NCBI GenBank assembly: GCA_030144725.1
Contig: JASKMD010000020.1
Location: 2,311,651-2,375,650, forward strand
DNA length: 64,000 nt
DNA from: Haematococcus lacustris
Taxonomy: Eukaryota > Chlorophyta > Chlorophyceae > Chlamydomonadales > Haematococcaceae
Reading direction: 5' to 3'
Both the position numbers and the translations under genes were made by a program. Of this stretch, positions 53,901 through 64,000 are shown piece by piece. The notes below the pieces were generated by a model, which saw nothing but the letters and a program-made list of their open reading frames with translations, ran no database searches and had not been told where the DNA came from. Numbering within the stretch: position 1 is the first letter of the stretch; each line of letters starts with the position of its first letter.

Positions 53901-56900
53901 ATGACCCCCCTCATGAACCCCCTCATGACCCCCTCATGACCTCACCATCACAGGCAGCTCACCCCTGTCCCACAACCCCCCCTCATGGCCCCTTGCTAGC
54001 GCCCTCTGCTGCCCTGCACCTCATGGCCCCCTGCTCCTTCAGGGCTGGCACCTCACAGCTGGGGCTGGGCAACCGGGTTGTGATCTCACACCCTGTTGCC
54101 TGGAGCTGCAGGGTCACACCCTGGGCAGTGTGATCAGCTGCATTTTCACACCTGGGGCATCTGCTGCTCTAGGAAGCGGTACAGCTGCTCGGCGGTGCTG
54201 GCCTGCCACAACGGGTGATCAGGCCGGGTGATGAAGTTGGCGGTGCGTGGGGCGCGCCTGGCGGCAGGTCAGGGCCAGCAGCACGGGAGTAAGCGAGGGC
54301 CAGGGCAGAGGCGAGGGCGTGCACGAGGGCGGGGGCGCTAACGAGGGCGCGGGCGGGGGCGTAAACGAGGGCGCGGACGAGGGCGCGGACGAGGGCTCGG
54401 ACGAGGGCGGGGGCTGGGACGAGGGCGCGGGCGCGGGGTGTACTAGCATTGGCTCATTGAGACTGGAAGCGGCGCGGGACTCACTTTTCGCGGATGGGCA
54501 GTAAGCCCATGCGCAGGCTGCGTCCCACCACCACGCCAAAGGTTGCGTTAGGGAGGGGCGGAGAGCCAGCTCTGCTGCTGAGCACTGGGTTGGCGCCCAG
54601 GGACAAGACCTTGTACCTGGGCGGTCAGGGAGTCAGGGGCAGCAGGGGCACGGGCAGCAGGGGCATGAGAGGCGAAGGGGCAGGGGGAGGAGGGGCAGCT
54701 GTGGGGGGGGCCCAGCAGCAGCACAGGGCCAGGTGCCGCAGGGTGACCAAGCGGTGCAGTGATGGCCTTAACGTACAGGAGCACAGGCAGCAGCAGCAGC
54801 AGCAGCACAGCAGCAGCAGCTTAAGCAGCAGCAGCAGCACAGCAGCAGCAGCAGCTTAAGCAGCAGCAGCAGCAGCACAGCAGCAGCAGCAGCAGCAGGA
54901 ACAGCAGCAGCAGCGAGAGCGGGGGGGCTTGTGTAAGGCAGGGAGAAAGGGAGGGTGGTAGGTGAGCAGGTGCGGCCTGGGACTGCAAACAGTGTGACAG
55001 CCGCCATGTACCAGTGTACCTCCATGTCACCTCCAAGTGGCTAAGCAATATTTATGACAATATTAAGCACCTGATGTATCTCGGCATCAGAGACTTCCAC
55101 AAACTCCGAATTTGGGTGAGGGACGTAAAGCTCTTCATAGCATCCTCCCCTTCTTCCCCTGCCCTACCTAACCCCCCTCCCCTCCCCTCCGCACCCCACC
55201 CCTCCTCCTCCCTCCCCCCCTCACCTTCACCACGGTTATCAATGCTTTTTCCTGATCCCCATCCATTTTCCTGCACCACACCCCTCCTTCCCCCCTTTCT
55301 CTACCTAACCCTCCTCACCCCTCACCCCCTCACCCCTCCCCTCCTCACCCCTCACCCCCTCACCCCTCCCCTCCTCACCCCTCACCCCCTCACCCCTCCC
55401 CTCCTCACCCCTCCCCTCCTCACCCCTCACCCCCTCACCCCTCCCCTCCTCACCCCTCACCCCCTCACCCCTCCCCTCCTCACCCCTCACCCCCTCACCC
55501 CTCCCCTCCTCACCCTCCCCCCTCACCCCTCACCCCCTCACCCTCCCCTCCTCACCCTCCCCTCCTCACCCTCACCCCCTCACCCCTCCCCTCCTCACCC
55601 CCTCACCCCTCACCCCCTCACCCTCCCCTCCTCACCCTCACCCCCTCACCCCTCCCCTCCTCACCCCTCACCCCCTCACCCCTCCCCTCCTCACCCCTCA
55701 CCCCCTCACCCCTCCCCTCCTCACCCCTCACCCCCTCACCCCTCACCCCCTCACCCCTCCCCTCCTCACCCCTCACCCCCTCACCCCTCCCCTCCTCACC
55801 CCTCCCCTCCTCACCCCTCACCCCCTCACCCCTCCCCTCCTCACCCCTCCCCTCCTCACCCCTCACCCCCTCACCCTCCCCTCCTCACCCCTCACCCCCT
55901 CACCCCTCACCCCCTCACCCCTCACCCCCTCACCCCTCACCCCCTCACCCCTCACCCCCTCACCCCTCCCCTCCTCACCCCTCACCCCCTCACCCCTCCC
56001 CTCCTCACCCCTCACCCCCTCACCCCTCCCCTCCTCACCCCTCCCCTCCTCCACCCCTCACCCCCTCACCCCTCCCCTCCTCACCCTCCCCTCCTCACCC
56101 CTCACCCCCTCACCCCTCCCCTCCTCACCCTCACCCCCTCACCCCTCACCCCCTCACCCCTCACCCCCTCACCCCTCACCCCCTCACCCCTCACCCCCTC
56201 ACCTCAACCCTGCTGCAGGTGATGCCAGCTCAATCATCTGAAAGTCACCACCAGGCCCTACCCCTGCTGCACCTGGCTCCTGGCCCGCCCCCTGGGCCCC
56301 GCTGCCCAGGCCTGCCCGCCCCTCCGCAGCCCACTGCTGCAAGGTGCTGCGCACAGCAGAGCTCAGCCCATCAGCCGCCACCACCAGGCGGGGGTACAGC
56401 ACCACCTCCTCAGCCTCCACCTCCACCACACCACTGCCTGCTGAGCTTGGGCTGGGCGGGAGGTCGGAGGCCGGGCTGGGGTGGGGCAGGGTGCGCAGGG
56501 TGACCTTGAGTCGGCTTTGGGACAAGGGGGGTAGACCACCTGACAGGGCACAGCACAGCACAGCACAGCACAGCACAGCACAGCACAGCACAGCACAGCA
56601 CAGCACAGCTTGCTGCTGCATATAGTCCCCGAGTGGCAGGCATCAAGTCAGAGGCAGCAAGTCAGTCATACCGCCCTAACCCCCTAACACTCTTCTCCCG
56701 GGCCCCTGCTGCCCCTGCCAGTCCTGCTGCCCCTGCCCTAGCCCCGCCATCCCTCTGCCCAGGTCCTGCTGCCCCTGCCAGTCACATAGCCGCTCTTGCC
56801 CGCTTTAGCCCCCTCCTCCCCCTCTTGGCTCTACAGCCCCATCCTGCCCCCTCTTGGCCTCTCTCGCCCCCTCCTGCAATCTGCTGACGCCGTCCGCCCC

Positions 56901-59778
56901 TGGTGGCCTCTGAGCCCCTGGGCCCCATCTGGCCTGACCTGGAGCAGCCTTGGCCCTGGCCCGCAGCGTTTCGGTGGCCTCAGGCTCCCCTAACAGCTCC
57001 AGCTGAGCCAGCTCTGTGCTTAGCCGCACCTTCACGCCTGAAGCCAAGCACTGTAGCCATGCAGTTGATGGGAGGGGAGGAGGGGAGGAGGGGAGGAGGG
57101 GAGGAGGGGAGGAGAAGAATGACAAGTCTGCAAACAAGCCCCTGCGCCCAGCCGCCCCCTGCTCCCGGCCCCTGCTCCCTTCCCATTCCTTCCATCACCC
57201 ACATGCGGCCCAGCCATCCTGCTGGCCTGGCACCAGGCCCTCATCACGCAGCATGCGCAGGAGTACGGGTCGAGGCAACCAGTGGGAGACTCGGCTGCTG
57301 TCCTTGAACACTATCTGACTGCAGCAGCAGCAGTGGTAGCAGTGGTAGCAGCAGCAGCAGCAGCAGCAGCAGCAGTGGTAGCAGCAGAAGCAGCAGCAGC
57401 AGCAGCAGTGGTAGCAGTGGTAGCAGTGGTAGCAGTGGTAGCAGTAGGAGCAGGAGCAGCAGCGGCGACTGTGGGTATAGCACCAGGAGCAGCGGGGTTG
57501 TACATGTCAGGAAGGCACATGGCAGGCATAGGCTATAGAGGGTGGACCCCAGTTCACACCCTGGTTCTCTCACAGGCTAACAGTGAGCAAAGGTGGAGCT
57601 TGCATCGTGCTCAACCCATGTCTAACCTTGTTATGCAAACCCACCATCACGCATGTGGGGGACAGGGGTGGGGGCTACGAGGCTGCAGCAACACCCAACA
57701 TTCAAGCAGGGGCACACTGCACAGGGGCAAGAATCAGCAGAGCCAGTCAGGGCAGCAGCCTGGCTGATGAGGTCAAGGCCATGGTGCGCACTCGGGTTAC
57801 CGTTTCTGAATGTCACACAGCAGTTACACATACAACAGCATGTGGCATGGCAACTTCTTATCACCTGGACTTCACAGCACCGTCCAGCTGGACCCGGCTG
57901 ATGTCAATGCGGGCGGTGGACACTCCGAACCTGCAGCCAAGCAGCAAGTGGGGTGAGACCCCTTTATGAGGAGGGAGCGAGCACCCTGGTCAACACCAGG
58001 CTCCAGCTTGTTCAGTTGTTCAGTTGGTTGATTCGTTTTGTTCAGCAGCTCCAGCAGGCACACCAGTCTATGGCATCATGATGGCTTTCTCTAATGGCAG
58101 GCAAGAGAGCATGCGCTAGGTCTGTGGGTCGCTGGCTTTGCTCCTAGCTGGGCAACAGCCCTGGCCAGCTCCCAAGGTAGGGAGAGCAAGCCTTGGCCCT
58201 GATCCCTGTGGAGGTGAGGGTCCCATCTCTCCAGCCCCACACCCCTTTCCCCAGCTCTGACCCTGGTCCCAAACACCCATCTAAAGGTCAGGGGTCACAT
58301 ATCTCCAGCCACACCCCTCCCCCCTCCCCCCTCTCCACCCTCACGGAAGACCCCTGCACCCACCCCTCAGGGGCCCCCCACCTCCCACCCCTACCTCTCA
58401 CACCCCACCCACACACACCAGGGTCTCCCACCTCTCCAGGGCGTCTTCCAGCCCAGGCACTTTGCGCAGGAACTTGCGGCCGCGGCCATCAATCATGTAG
58501 CTGCCGCCAGGTCCACCATGCCAGCAAGACAGGGGCAGGCGGGGGTCAGTGGCCAGGGGTGCTCATGGGGGTGCAGGTGAGGGAGGGCGAGGGGAGGCTG
58601 CAGGGGGGCGTGTGAGGGGTGGGTGTGGCGGAGGAAAGAAGAGGGTGAGAAGAGGCAGGCCCCCTGCCGCCCCTGACCTGCTCAGCAACACCTTGGCTTA
58701 CAGCTCCCATGAACTCTGTCCTGCAGCCTGTCCCCGCCCTGTCATCAGCTCCTCCCGCCCCTGACCCCGCTACCTTTGCTGCCACTGAATGGCCCCCTGT
58801 TCCCGCCCTTGCCCGCCCTTGCCCGCCCCGCCCCGCCCCGCCCCGCCCCGCCCCGCCCCGCCCCGCCCCGCCCCGCCCCGCCCCGCCCCGCCCCGCCCCG
58901 CCCCGCCCCGCCCCGCCCCGCCCCGCCCCGCCCCGCCCCGCCCCGCCCCGCCCCGCCCCGCCCCGCCCCGCCCCGCCCCGCCCCGCCCCGCCCCGCCCCG
59001 CCCCGCCCCGCCCCGCCCCGCCCCGCCCCGCCCCGCCCCGCCCCGCCCCGCCCCGCCCCGCCCCGCCCCGCCCCGCCCCGCCCCGCCCCGCCCCGCCCTT
59101 GCCCTGCACGCCCGCTGCCACGCCTCACACGTAGCTACGCTCCCGCTCTTCATGGTCCAGGGCCGGCCGCCGCTCCAGCAAGGTGATGTCGGTCCAGCCC
59201 CTCTTCGCCAGCATCATGGCAGTGGCCAGGCCGGTGGGCCCACCCCCCACTATCACCACCCCGGACTTGTGATCTGCAGCCGGCAGGCCAAGGGCCTGGC
59301 ACAGCTGATTGACACTGGCTGACAAGGTGGCTGGATAGCGCCCCAGCTGGTCAACTGGCTGGCTGCTTGGCTGCCTGGCTGGCTGGCTGGCTGCTTGCCT
59401 GGCTGGCTGGCTGGCTGACTGGCTGGCTGCTTGCCTGGCTGCTTGCCTGGCTGACGCACCTTGGCCAGGGGCAGGGCACGGCATGGGGAGGGTGGCCTCC
59501 CAGGGCTGGGCAGGTGCAAGCGTCTTACGCCTGTTCACCGCCTTGTAGGCCTGGTCCTCCCCACTGCCGTCCGTGCCAGGGGGCACAGGCACCTCGGACA
59601 GCAGCGGGTCGTCCAGAGGCAGGGAAGCAGGCCCGCCCAGGCCGTTTGGGCGGGTACTCGAGGTGGGGTGGGGCCGTGGTGAGGGGAGAACGCGCGGCAG
59701 ATATGTGCGGCTGGTCGCGAGGCAAAGCGAGCTGTACGGCGAGCTATGATTCAAGGACTTAATGTACTGTGTGCGCAT
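50931..59778 (-). CDS. Kynurenine 3-monooxygenase-like FAD-dependent monooxygenase
   Basis: Flavoprotein aromatic hydroxylase resembling kynurenine 3-monooxygenase; substrate unproven. Well-defined exons in transcript order: 59778-59129, 58500-58432, 57930-57865, then about 57318-57239, 57050-56940, 56530-56219, 54620-54480, 54240-54150, 52895-52750, and 52399-52319, 52046-51924, 51465-51361, 51095-50931. Joins with exact coordinates close in phase. The N-terminus is a Ser/Pro/Arg-rich leader of about 150 residues, then [20 protein letters not shown] (FAD Rossmann). Next come [40 protein letters not shown] (the KMO-type helix), [16 protein letters not shown] (DG motif), [40 protein letters not shown] and [20 protein letters not shown]. 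The end has a hydrophobic segment ([17 protein letters not shown]), like the C-terminal anchor of KMO. True KMOs read FFGQGMN where this has [10 protein letters not shown], so I keep the name as 'KMO-like'. Confidence 0.85.
52196..52305. repeat. CCCCTCTG octamer array in a KMO-like intron
   Basis: About 13 CCCCTCTG units directly beside the donor side of exon 52399-52319. On the transcript strand the array is G-rich (CAGAGGGG). Confidence 0.95.
53723..53938. repeat. CTCATGACCCCC 12-base array (about 17 units)
   Basis: A regular 12-base array in a KMO-like intron with one CTCATGACCTCT variant. Each unit contains TCATGA, a BspHI-type palindrome. Peptide frames of Met-Thr-Pro-Leu or Met-Arg-Gly-Val across it are artefacts. 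Confidence 0.95.
54778..54905. repeat. CAG-rich tract with GCTTAAG interruptions
   Basis: CAG runs broken by two AGCTTAAGCAG segments, located in the KMO-like intron upstream (transcript sense) of the exon at 54.6 kb. Confidence 0.9.
55308..56206. repeat. CTCACCCC / CTCCCCTC compound minisatellite of 0.9 kb
   Basis: An array made of two interleaved modules, CTCACCCCTCACCCC and CTCACCCCTCCCCTC, in irregular order, in a KMO-like intron. No G occurs on the plus strand over almost 900 bases, so the transcript strand is purely A/G/T without C. The 402-codon frame spanning it is a repeat artefact. Confidence 0.95.
56550..56608. repeat. CAGCA pentamer array in a KMO-like intron
   Basis: About 12 CAGCA units (CACAGCACAGC...) just upstream, in transcript sense, of the exon with the DG motif. 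Confidence 0.9.
57317..57460. repeat. CAG / GTGGTAG mixed triplet tract
   Basis: CAG runs alternate with AGTGGTAGC units at the acceptor side of the KMO-like exon 57318-57239. On the transcript strand it reads CTG/CTACCA and forms the polypyrimidine region. Confidence 0.9.
58825..59097. repeat. CCGCC pentamer array (about 55 units)
   Basis: A perfect CCGCC/CCCCG array in intron 1 of the KMO-like gene. It is the most GC-extreme block of the window, with a CpG in every unit. On the transcript strand it is GGCGG and could form G-quadruplexes. The Gly-Arg-Ala and Pro-Arg-Ala frames across it are artefacts. Confidence 0.95.
59365..59455. repeat. CTGGCTGG-type tract inside KMO-like exon 1
   Basis: CTGG/CTGC tetramer repeats that stay in the open frame of the first KMO-like exon, where they encode a Gln-Pro-Ala-Ser-rich segment (QPASQPARQ-like) of the N-terminal leader. 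This is the one repeat in the window that clearly expands inside a coding exon. Confidence 0.75.
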
Positions 59779-60653
59779 TGCTCACGGTCGCGACGTAGAG
59801 TTAAGTTTCCGACCACTAGTTTAAAATCGTAGAAGAGTGCGCTTCATTGCAACATCCATCGAATGCTGTTGTATAAACACTAGAAGTTTGATTGGCAATC
59901 CGACACCACAAATTGACGAGTGTGACAAACTGAGCGAGCTTGCCTGTGCTCGTTCTTGTGTCTGTGGCTCTTGTGACCAGATGACCTGGCGGCTGAACGC
60001 CCCTCCTCTCCCCCCTCCACATCCTTCCCTCCTTGCGCCCCGATTGCATTGTTGCAGCCATGGTCACATGATTGTCGGATGAAGGGAAAGGCAACCCTTG
60101 GAAGTTGCAGCGTCATCCGGTCTTGCTTGAGGTTGCTTCATCAGTGCTACAATAACGCAGCATGCCCACGAGCGCACACCAGATAATAACATGTCACATG
60201 TCACACCGTTTTGGATATCCAATTAGTTGATTGAAGCTGGGTGCGCGCTATAGCTAGCGCAGGCGAATAGGCCCAGATCGACAATTGGCATGTCAACGAT
60301 CACACAGGCGCAGGACAGTGAAGCCTCGAAAAGCGAGGTAGGACGCGAGCTCGACGCATAGCCAATTTCACAGTAGGCGCAGCAGAGGCCGACGGTTCAG
60401 CGCATAGTGCCTAAAAGAATGCAAGCTCCACACCCTGATTACTGCAAGAGGGAAGTGTGGTCGTAAGATGGCGAAAAGCAAGACCCACAGCGCGTTTCCA
60501 ATGGACGGAGAAAAGAGAAAAGTGCGGCGGTTGGGAACAATGAATTTGAATGGTATCCATACAGACCGCATATTAGGCTAGCACGCGCCGCACTACTGAT
60601 TGACGCCGCGAAGCGTTGCAATCGCCCAGTTTCCACTCACCGCTACTCCGGAA
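59779..60653. promoter_or_regulatory. Divergent promoter region, KMO-like and PF13
   Basis: The KMO-like gene and the PF13 gene are transcribed away from each other with 875 bases between start codons. The stretch is AT-richer than the surroundings, has no tandem repeats and no recognised exon; promoters of both genes must lie here. Confidence 0.55.
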
Positions 60654-62523
60654 ATGGGAGTTTCTGACGAGGATCGGACGAAGCTTGACGAGACGCTGAA
60701 GGAGCTAAAGCTCTCGAATGAGGTGGGACAGCCCTGCTGCCCGGACATGCCGTACTCTTCCTCATCAAGCAGCACTGCAATGGGTGGCGCCAACACAGGA
60801 GTGCGACAAGTTCTCCAAGGCATTTAAGGACCCGGAGTTCATCAAATTGTTCGAAGAGTATGCGAAGGAGGTGTCGGACCCGAAGGTCGGGCAAGAGCTG
60901 GTCGTCTTCACACAAGCACGCAGCCCATTTGAGTGTGTTTGAATACCATGCATGAAGGTGAAGGATGAGACTGACCTGTACTTGCGCCAGCTGGAGTCTG
61001 AGGGCCGCGCTGAAGAGGTTTACGGCAAAGGGACCGTGCTGGTGGTCCCCAAGGAAGGCTACGTCATCCGTACGCTGGCGCAGCCCAGTGGTCGCAAGGT
61101 TTACATCAATGTGTGCACTTCTGACAAAGTTGACAAGATGCGAATGGAGCCACGGCCAGGCCCTGACGGGAAAGTGGGGCGCCATGTGGAGCTGCCGCTG
61201 ACCCTGAGCAGCAAGAAGAGCGGGGCGGACAGGCAGGGCAACCCCTGCTGGGTGTGGGACTTTGTGGTGCACCCGGACGTGCTTGTGGTGGCAGCCCAGA
61301 CCCCAGCCATCAGCAAGCTGGTGGCGGAGACGGTGCGAAGCCAGCCTTGACGGGAGTGGGAGTGGCCAGGAGTACAGAAGGGAAGCAGAGGCAGCGGAGG
61401 TGTGGGGAGTAGTGGAGTGTGAGTAACAGCCGCGTGGTTGTGTGCGTGTGCCCTCATGCATCCAAGCGCAGGCCATGGAGCAAATTCAGGGCGCCCATGG
61501 GGTGGTCTGCAGCCGGCAGTACAAGCAGCTGGGCATGAAGTACAAAGGGGCGGACGGGGCACCTGCGTGAGTGCCTGACCCCACCCACATTTCACTTTTC
61601 CCCACTCTCCTGCCGGCCAAGAGCAGCCCTGATAACCCATGCCTGCCTGTGCACCCGCCTGCCTGCCCACTCCACTTAACCCGCCTGCCCGCCCACTTAA
61701 CCCGCCTGACTGCCCACTCCACTTAACCCACCTGCCCGCCCACTTAACCCGCCTGACTGCCCACTCCACCACCTGACTGCCCGCCAGGCCGCATGTGCTA
61801 GGGGTGAAGGCCAGCAATGCCCCCTGCACCTCCACCAGCCCTGGCAGCGGTGCAGCACCCAGCAGCCGGCTTAAGCCCATGGCGAACAACTCCTCCCTCC
61901 CCCCCACCCCAGCAGCTGCAGCAGGGGCAGCAGGAGGCGGCAGTGCAGGGAGTGCAGTGGGAAGCGAGCCCTGCAAGGATGTGGAGGGGCAGAGGGGTGC
62001 GGGGAAGGTGTCCAGGAGCGCCTTCACGTTTGGCAAGGGCAAGGCAAGCAAGGCGGCAGCTCAAGATCCTTCATCGACTCAGGTGAGGCCAGCAGCAGAG
62101 GAGAGTTGGCAGGGGCTGGTGGGCGAGGTAAGGTAGGTTAAATGCCAGTGTTTGCCAACATGCCTGATTGGTAACTCAAGGGTATCATATACTCGGTTTT
62201 AATGCCCAGCCCTACTTGTTGGTGTGGGCCATGCCGCTGCAAATCCCCTTGCTTGTCAACATGCTTCCTCGGCAAAGGTTACAGCAGGGTCTGGCACCTC
62301 CAACGGGTATAGCTTCTACTCCAGTCCCACAGTAGTGACGGCAGCAGCTGTGGTGGTTGCAGACAGCAGTGGTGGCAGACAGCAGTGGCAGCAGAGCTGT
62401 GGCGGCAGAGGAACTCTGTGTAGCGGGTGCGGCAGGGGTGGGTGTAGGTGGGCAGAGAGGAAGGGAGAGGGAGGGAACTGCTGCAGCTTGTTGGGTTTCC
62501 TCATACTGCTCTGGTCTTCACCA

Positions 62524-62559
<36 letters not shown>

Positions 62560-64000
62560 ATCCCTCCTGCTGCTGCTGCTGTTGTTGCTAGGGGGACTGC
62601 TTGGCCCCTGGGTACTTACACCCTGGAGGGGAGGTTACGCCCCGCTGGGAGGTGCTACACCGGGGCCAGGTGCGGGCAGCAGCAGCAGCAGGTGTGACAT
62701 CATGGTAGGGTTTTCTGGCAGGGAGGGTTGCGCAGCAGGAGGTGCTGCAACGTGGGTAGCACACGGCCCTTCAACATCACATCACAGGGCTCATCTCAGG
62801 GCAAGGGGCCTCATGCTGAGATGCTGTCATGCTATGTTTCCATGCGCCTCCTTTGCACACTGTTGGTCATGGCATCGGCAGCGGAGGTGCTGCCTGCCTA
62901 GGGCTTCAGCACACCTTGGCATTTGGAACTTTGTAAAGCATTGGGAGCAATGGCACATGGCCACAAGTGGGACATGCCTACTGCGCTTGCTGCGAGTGCT
63001 GCCATTAGCTGGGAAGGTGTGTCCTGCCTAGGGCTCCAGCCCAACACAGCAGCAAACATCAGGATTCTGGCTCAGAGGCTCCACGGCAAAGTACAGCGAT
63101 GCAGCGTGATGCAAGAAGCAGAGCAGGCGCTTGCAGGGTGCAGAGGAGGAGGTTGTACTCAGACTGGGCTGGGTCAGTCAGCCAGTTGTCAGCCAGGCTG
63201 GCACCCAGACCATTAGGCAGCCCGGGCAGGTCTTGGGAGACCTGGGTCCGGGATGCCTCTCTCTGGGGTAGGGGGTGTTGGGCAGCAGCAGGTGGTGGCG
63301 GCCTGGCAAGATGGCTGTGTGCTGGTGGTGGTACGCTGTGCAGGTGGACCTGGGTGACAGCTGGGGGGATGCAGGCCGCGGGTTGCCTGCCCCTTGCCCA
63401 GGGTCCCGCCCTGCCTGCCTGGTGCTGCGTGTGCTCCTGCCGGGCCAGACATCGGCCGCAGGGTTGGACCTAGATGTGGCTGGGCGCAACCTTAAGCTGC
63501 TGCTGCCAGGGCGGTGAGATGCTGCTTGGGGCACTGGTTACTGCTGCTGCTGCTGCTGTTGCCGCCGTAGCTGCTGCTGTTGCCGCCGTAGCTGCTGCTG
63601 TTGCCGCCGTAGCTGCTGCTGTCGCCGCCGTAGCTGCTGCTCTGTCAATCTGCTGGAACTGCTTTGATATGCCATGGATTGTTTTGCTGGTTTTGTGACG
63701 CAGCTCCGCAGATTGCCATTAGCCTTAATCTCAAGCCTTACCCTTATCCCAGGCCAGGTCACTGTTTTGCTTCCACTAAGATTCGAACCTGTGCTGTCAG
63801 TACACTGACCCAAGTAAGCCTGTCCTTGTTTTCCAGGTTTAAACTGGACTTGGAGCTGCCTTATGCGGTAGATGATACGCGTGGCAGAGCTAAGTTCGAT
63901 AAAATGAAGCAGCAATTGGAGGTCACACTTCCTACCCTCCTCCCTCCTGCATGTGCAAGCAAATCCATTGCTGCTGATCTGGATCAAGGCCCAGGGGAGG
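60654..64000 (+). CDS. PF13: Kintoun/PF13 (DNAAF2) axonemal dynein assembly factor, 5' part
   Basis: Cytoplasmic HSP90 co-chaperone needed to preassemble axonemal dynein arms. Exons: 60654-60722, 60799-60885, 60958-61332, 61472-61566, 61788-62082, then 63344-63513 and 63837 to beyond the window end. The N-terminus reads LKELKLSNEECDKFSKAFKD and PEFIKLFEEYAKEVSDPK, which align with DNAAF2. The PIH1 domain follows: LYLRQLES, VPKEGYVIRT, GRKVYINVCTSDKVDKM, VWDFVVHPDVL, then AMEQIQGAHGVV and GMKYKGADG. The CS/p23-like C-terminal domain is seen in VDLGDSWGD, LVLRVLLPGQTSAAGLDLDV and FKLDLELPYAVDDTRGRAKF. First five exons close in phase (227 codons); exons between 62083 and 63343 are not resolved (a candidate segment starts near 62279). 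DNAAF2 is preferred to the sister protein MOT48 because of its N-terminus. The 3' end is missing. Confidence 0.88.
63540..63640. repeat. 21-base GCTGCTGCTGTTGCCGCCGTA repeat, four copies
   Basis: Four tandem copies of a 21-base unit made of GCTGCTGCTGTT, GCCGCC and GTA blocks (one copy has GTC for GTT), in the PF13 intron between 63513 and 63837. Confidence 0.9.

Noticed and set aside
53727..53938. Regular 12-base array considered as a CRISPR-like array
   Set aside because: There are no spacers; the units are directly adjacent and the DNA is eukaryotic nuclear.
55014..56222. 402-codon Pro/His/Ser/Leu frame
   Set aside because: Spans the C-rich minisatellite in a KMO-like intron; no conserved sequence outside the repeat.
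58546..59322. Gly-Arg-Ala and Pro-Arg-Ala frames of up to 191 codons
   Set aside because: CCGCC array artefacts in KMO-like intron 1.
63740..63835. Possible tRNA gene on the minus strand (GGTTCGAATCT)
   Set aside because: Only a B-box-like core is present; no cloverleaf could be drawn, so at most a SINE remnant.

Overview
The window is nuclear DNA from a flagellated chlorophycean green alga. The evidence is intron-dense genes with GT-AG splicing and high GC, very large simple repeats inside introns, TGTAA-type poly(A) signals, two cilium genes and one plastid fatty-acid desaturase. Overall style (CAGG, CCCTGA and GGGTC arrays; truncated TnpB/Fanzor-like ORFs) resembles Haematococcus lacustris or a close volvocalean relative; the species name is an inference.

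Layout. 0.85-5.4 kb (-): plastid stearoyl-ACP desaturase, 7 exons. It is divergent from 5.8-12.6 kb (+): an FAD-dependent aromatic-ring-type monooxygenase. 12.8-13.7 kb (+): tail-anchored RING E3 ligase (RNF5/RMA type). 14.8-20.1 kb: a cluster of broken Fanzor (eukaryotic TnpB-like) sequences, with three C-terminal fragments followed by an N-terminal half ending just after RuvC-I, among dispersed repeats. 20.3-23.1 kb (+): a large low-complexity ORF of unknown function. 24.7-35.2 kb (+): kinesin-2 motor subunit FLA10, 18 exons joining to a clean 779-residue frame, with a transposon-like TIR element in intron 8. It is convergent with 36.3-43.2 kb (-): a TMEM120-family membrane protein. 43.7-49.6 kb (+): a polynucleotide 3'-phosphatase whose kinase domain is absent and replaced by a DNA polymerase beta-type 8-kDa helix-hairpin-helix domain. 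50.9-59.8 kb (-): a kynurenine-3-monooxygenase-like flavoprotein. 60.7 kb to the end (+): Kintoun/PF13 dynein-arm assembly factor, running off the window.

Most very long open frames lie inside tandem repeats (CAGG, GGGTC, GGGGGT, CCGCC, CTCACCCC and others) and are not genes. These arrays sit in introns and make up a large share of the DNA. The genes do not form a single pathway: FLA10 and PF13 serve ciliary assembly, the desaturase plastid lipid synthesis, the phosphatase DNA repair. Exon coordinates were derived by hand from splice sites, phase continuity and family conservation; where phases did not close this is stated.
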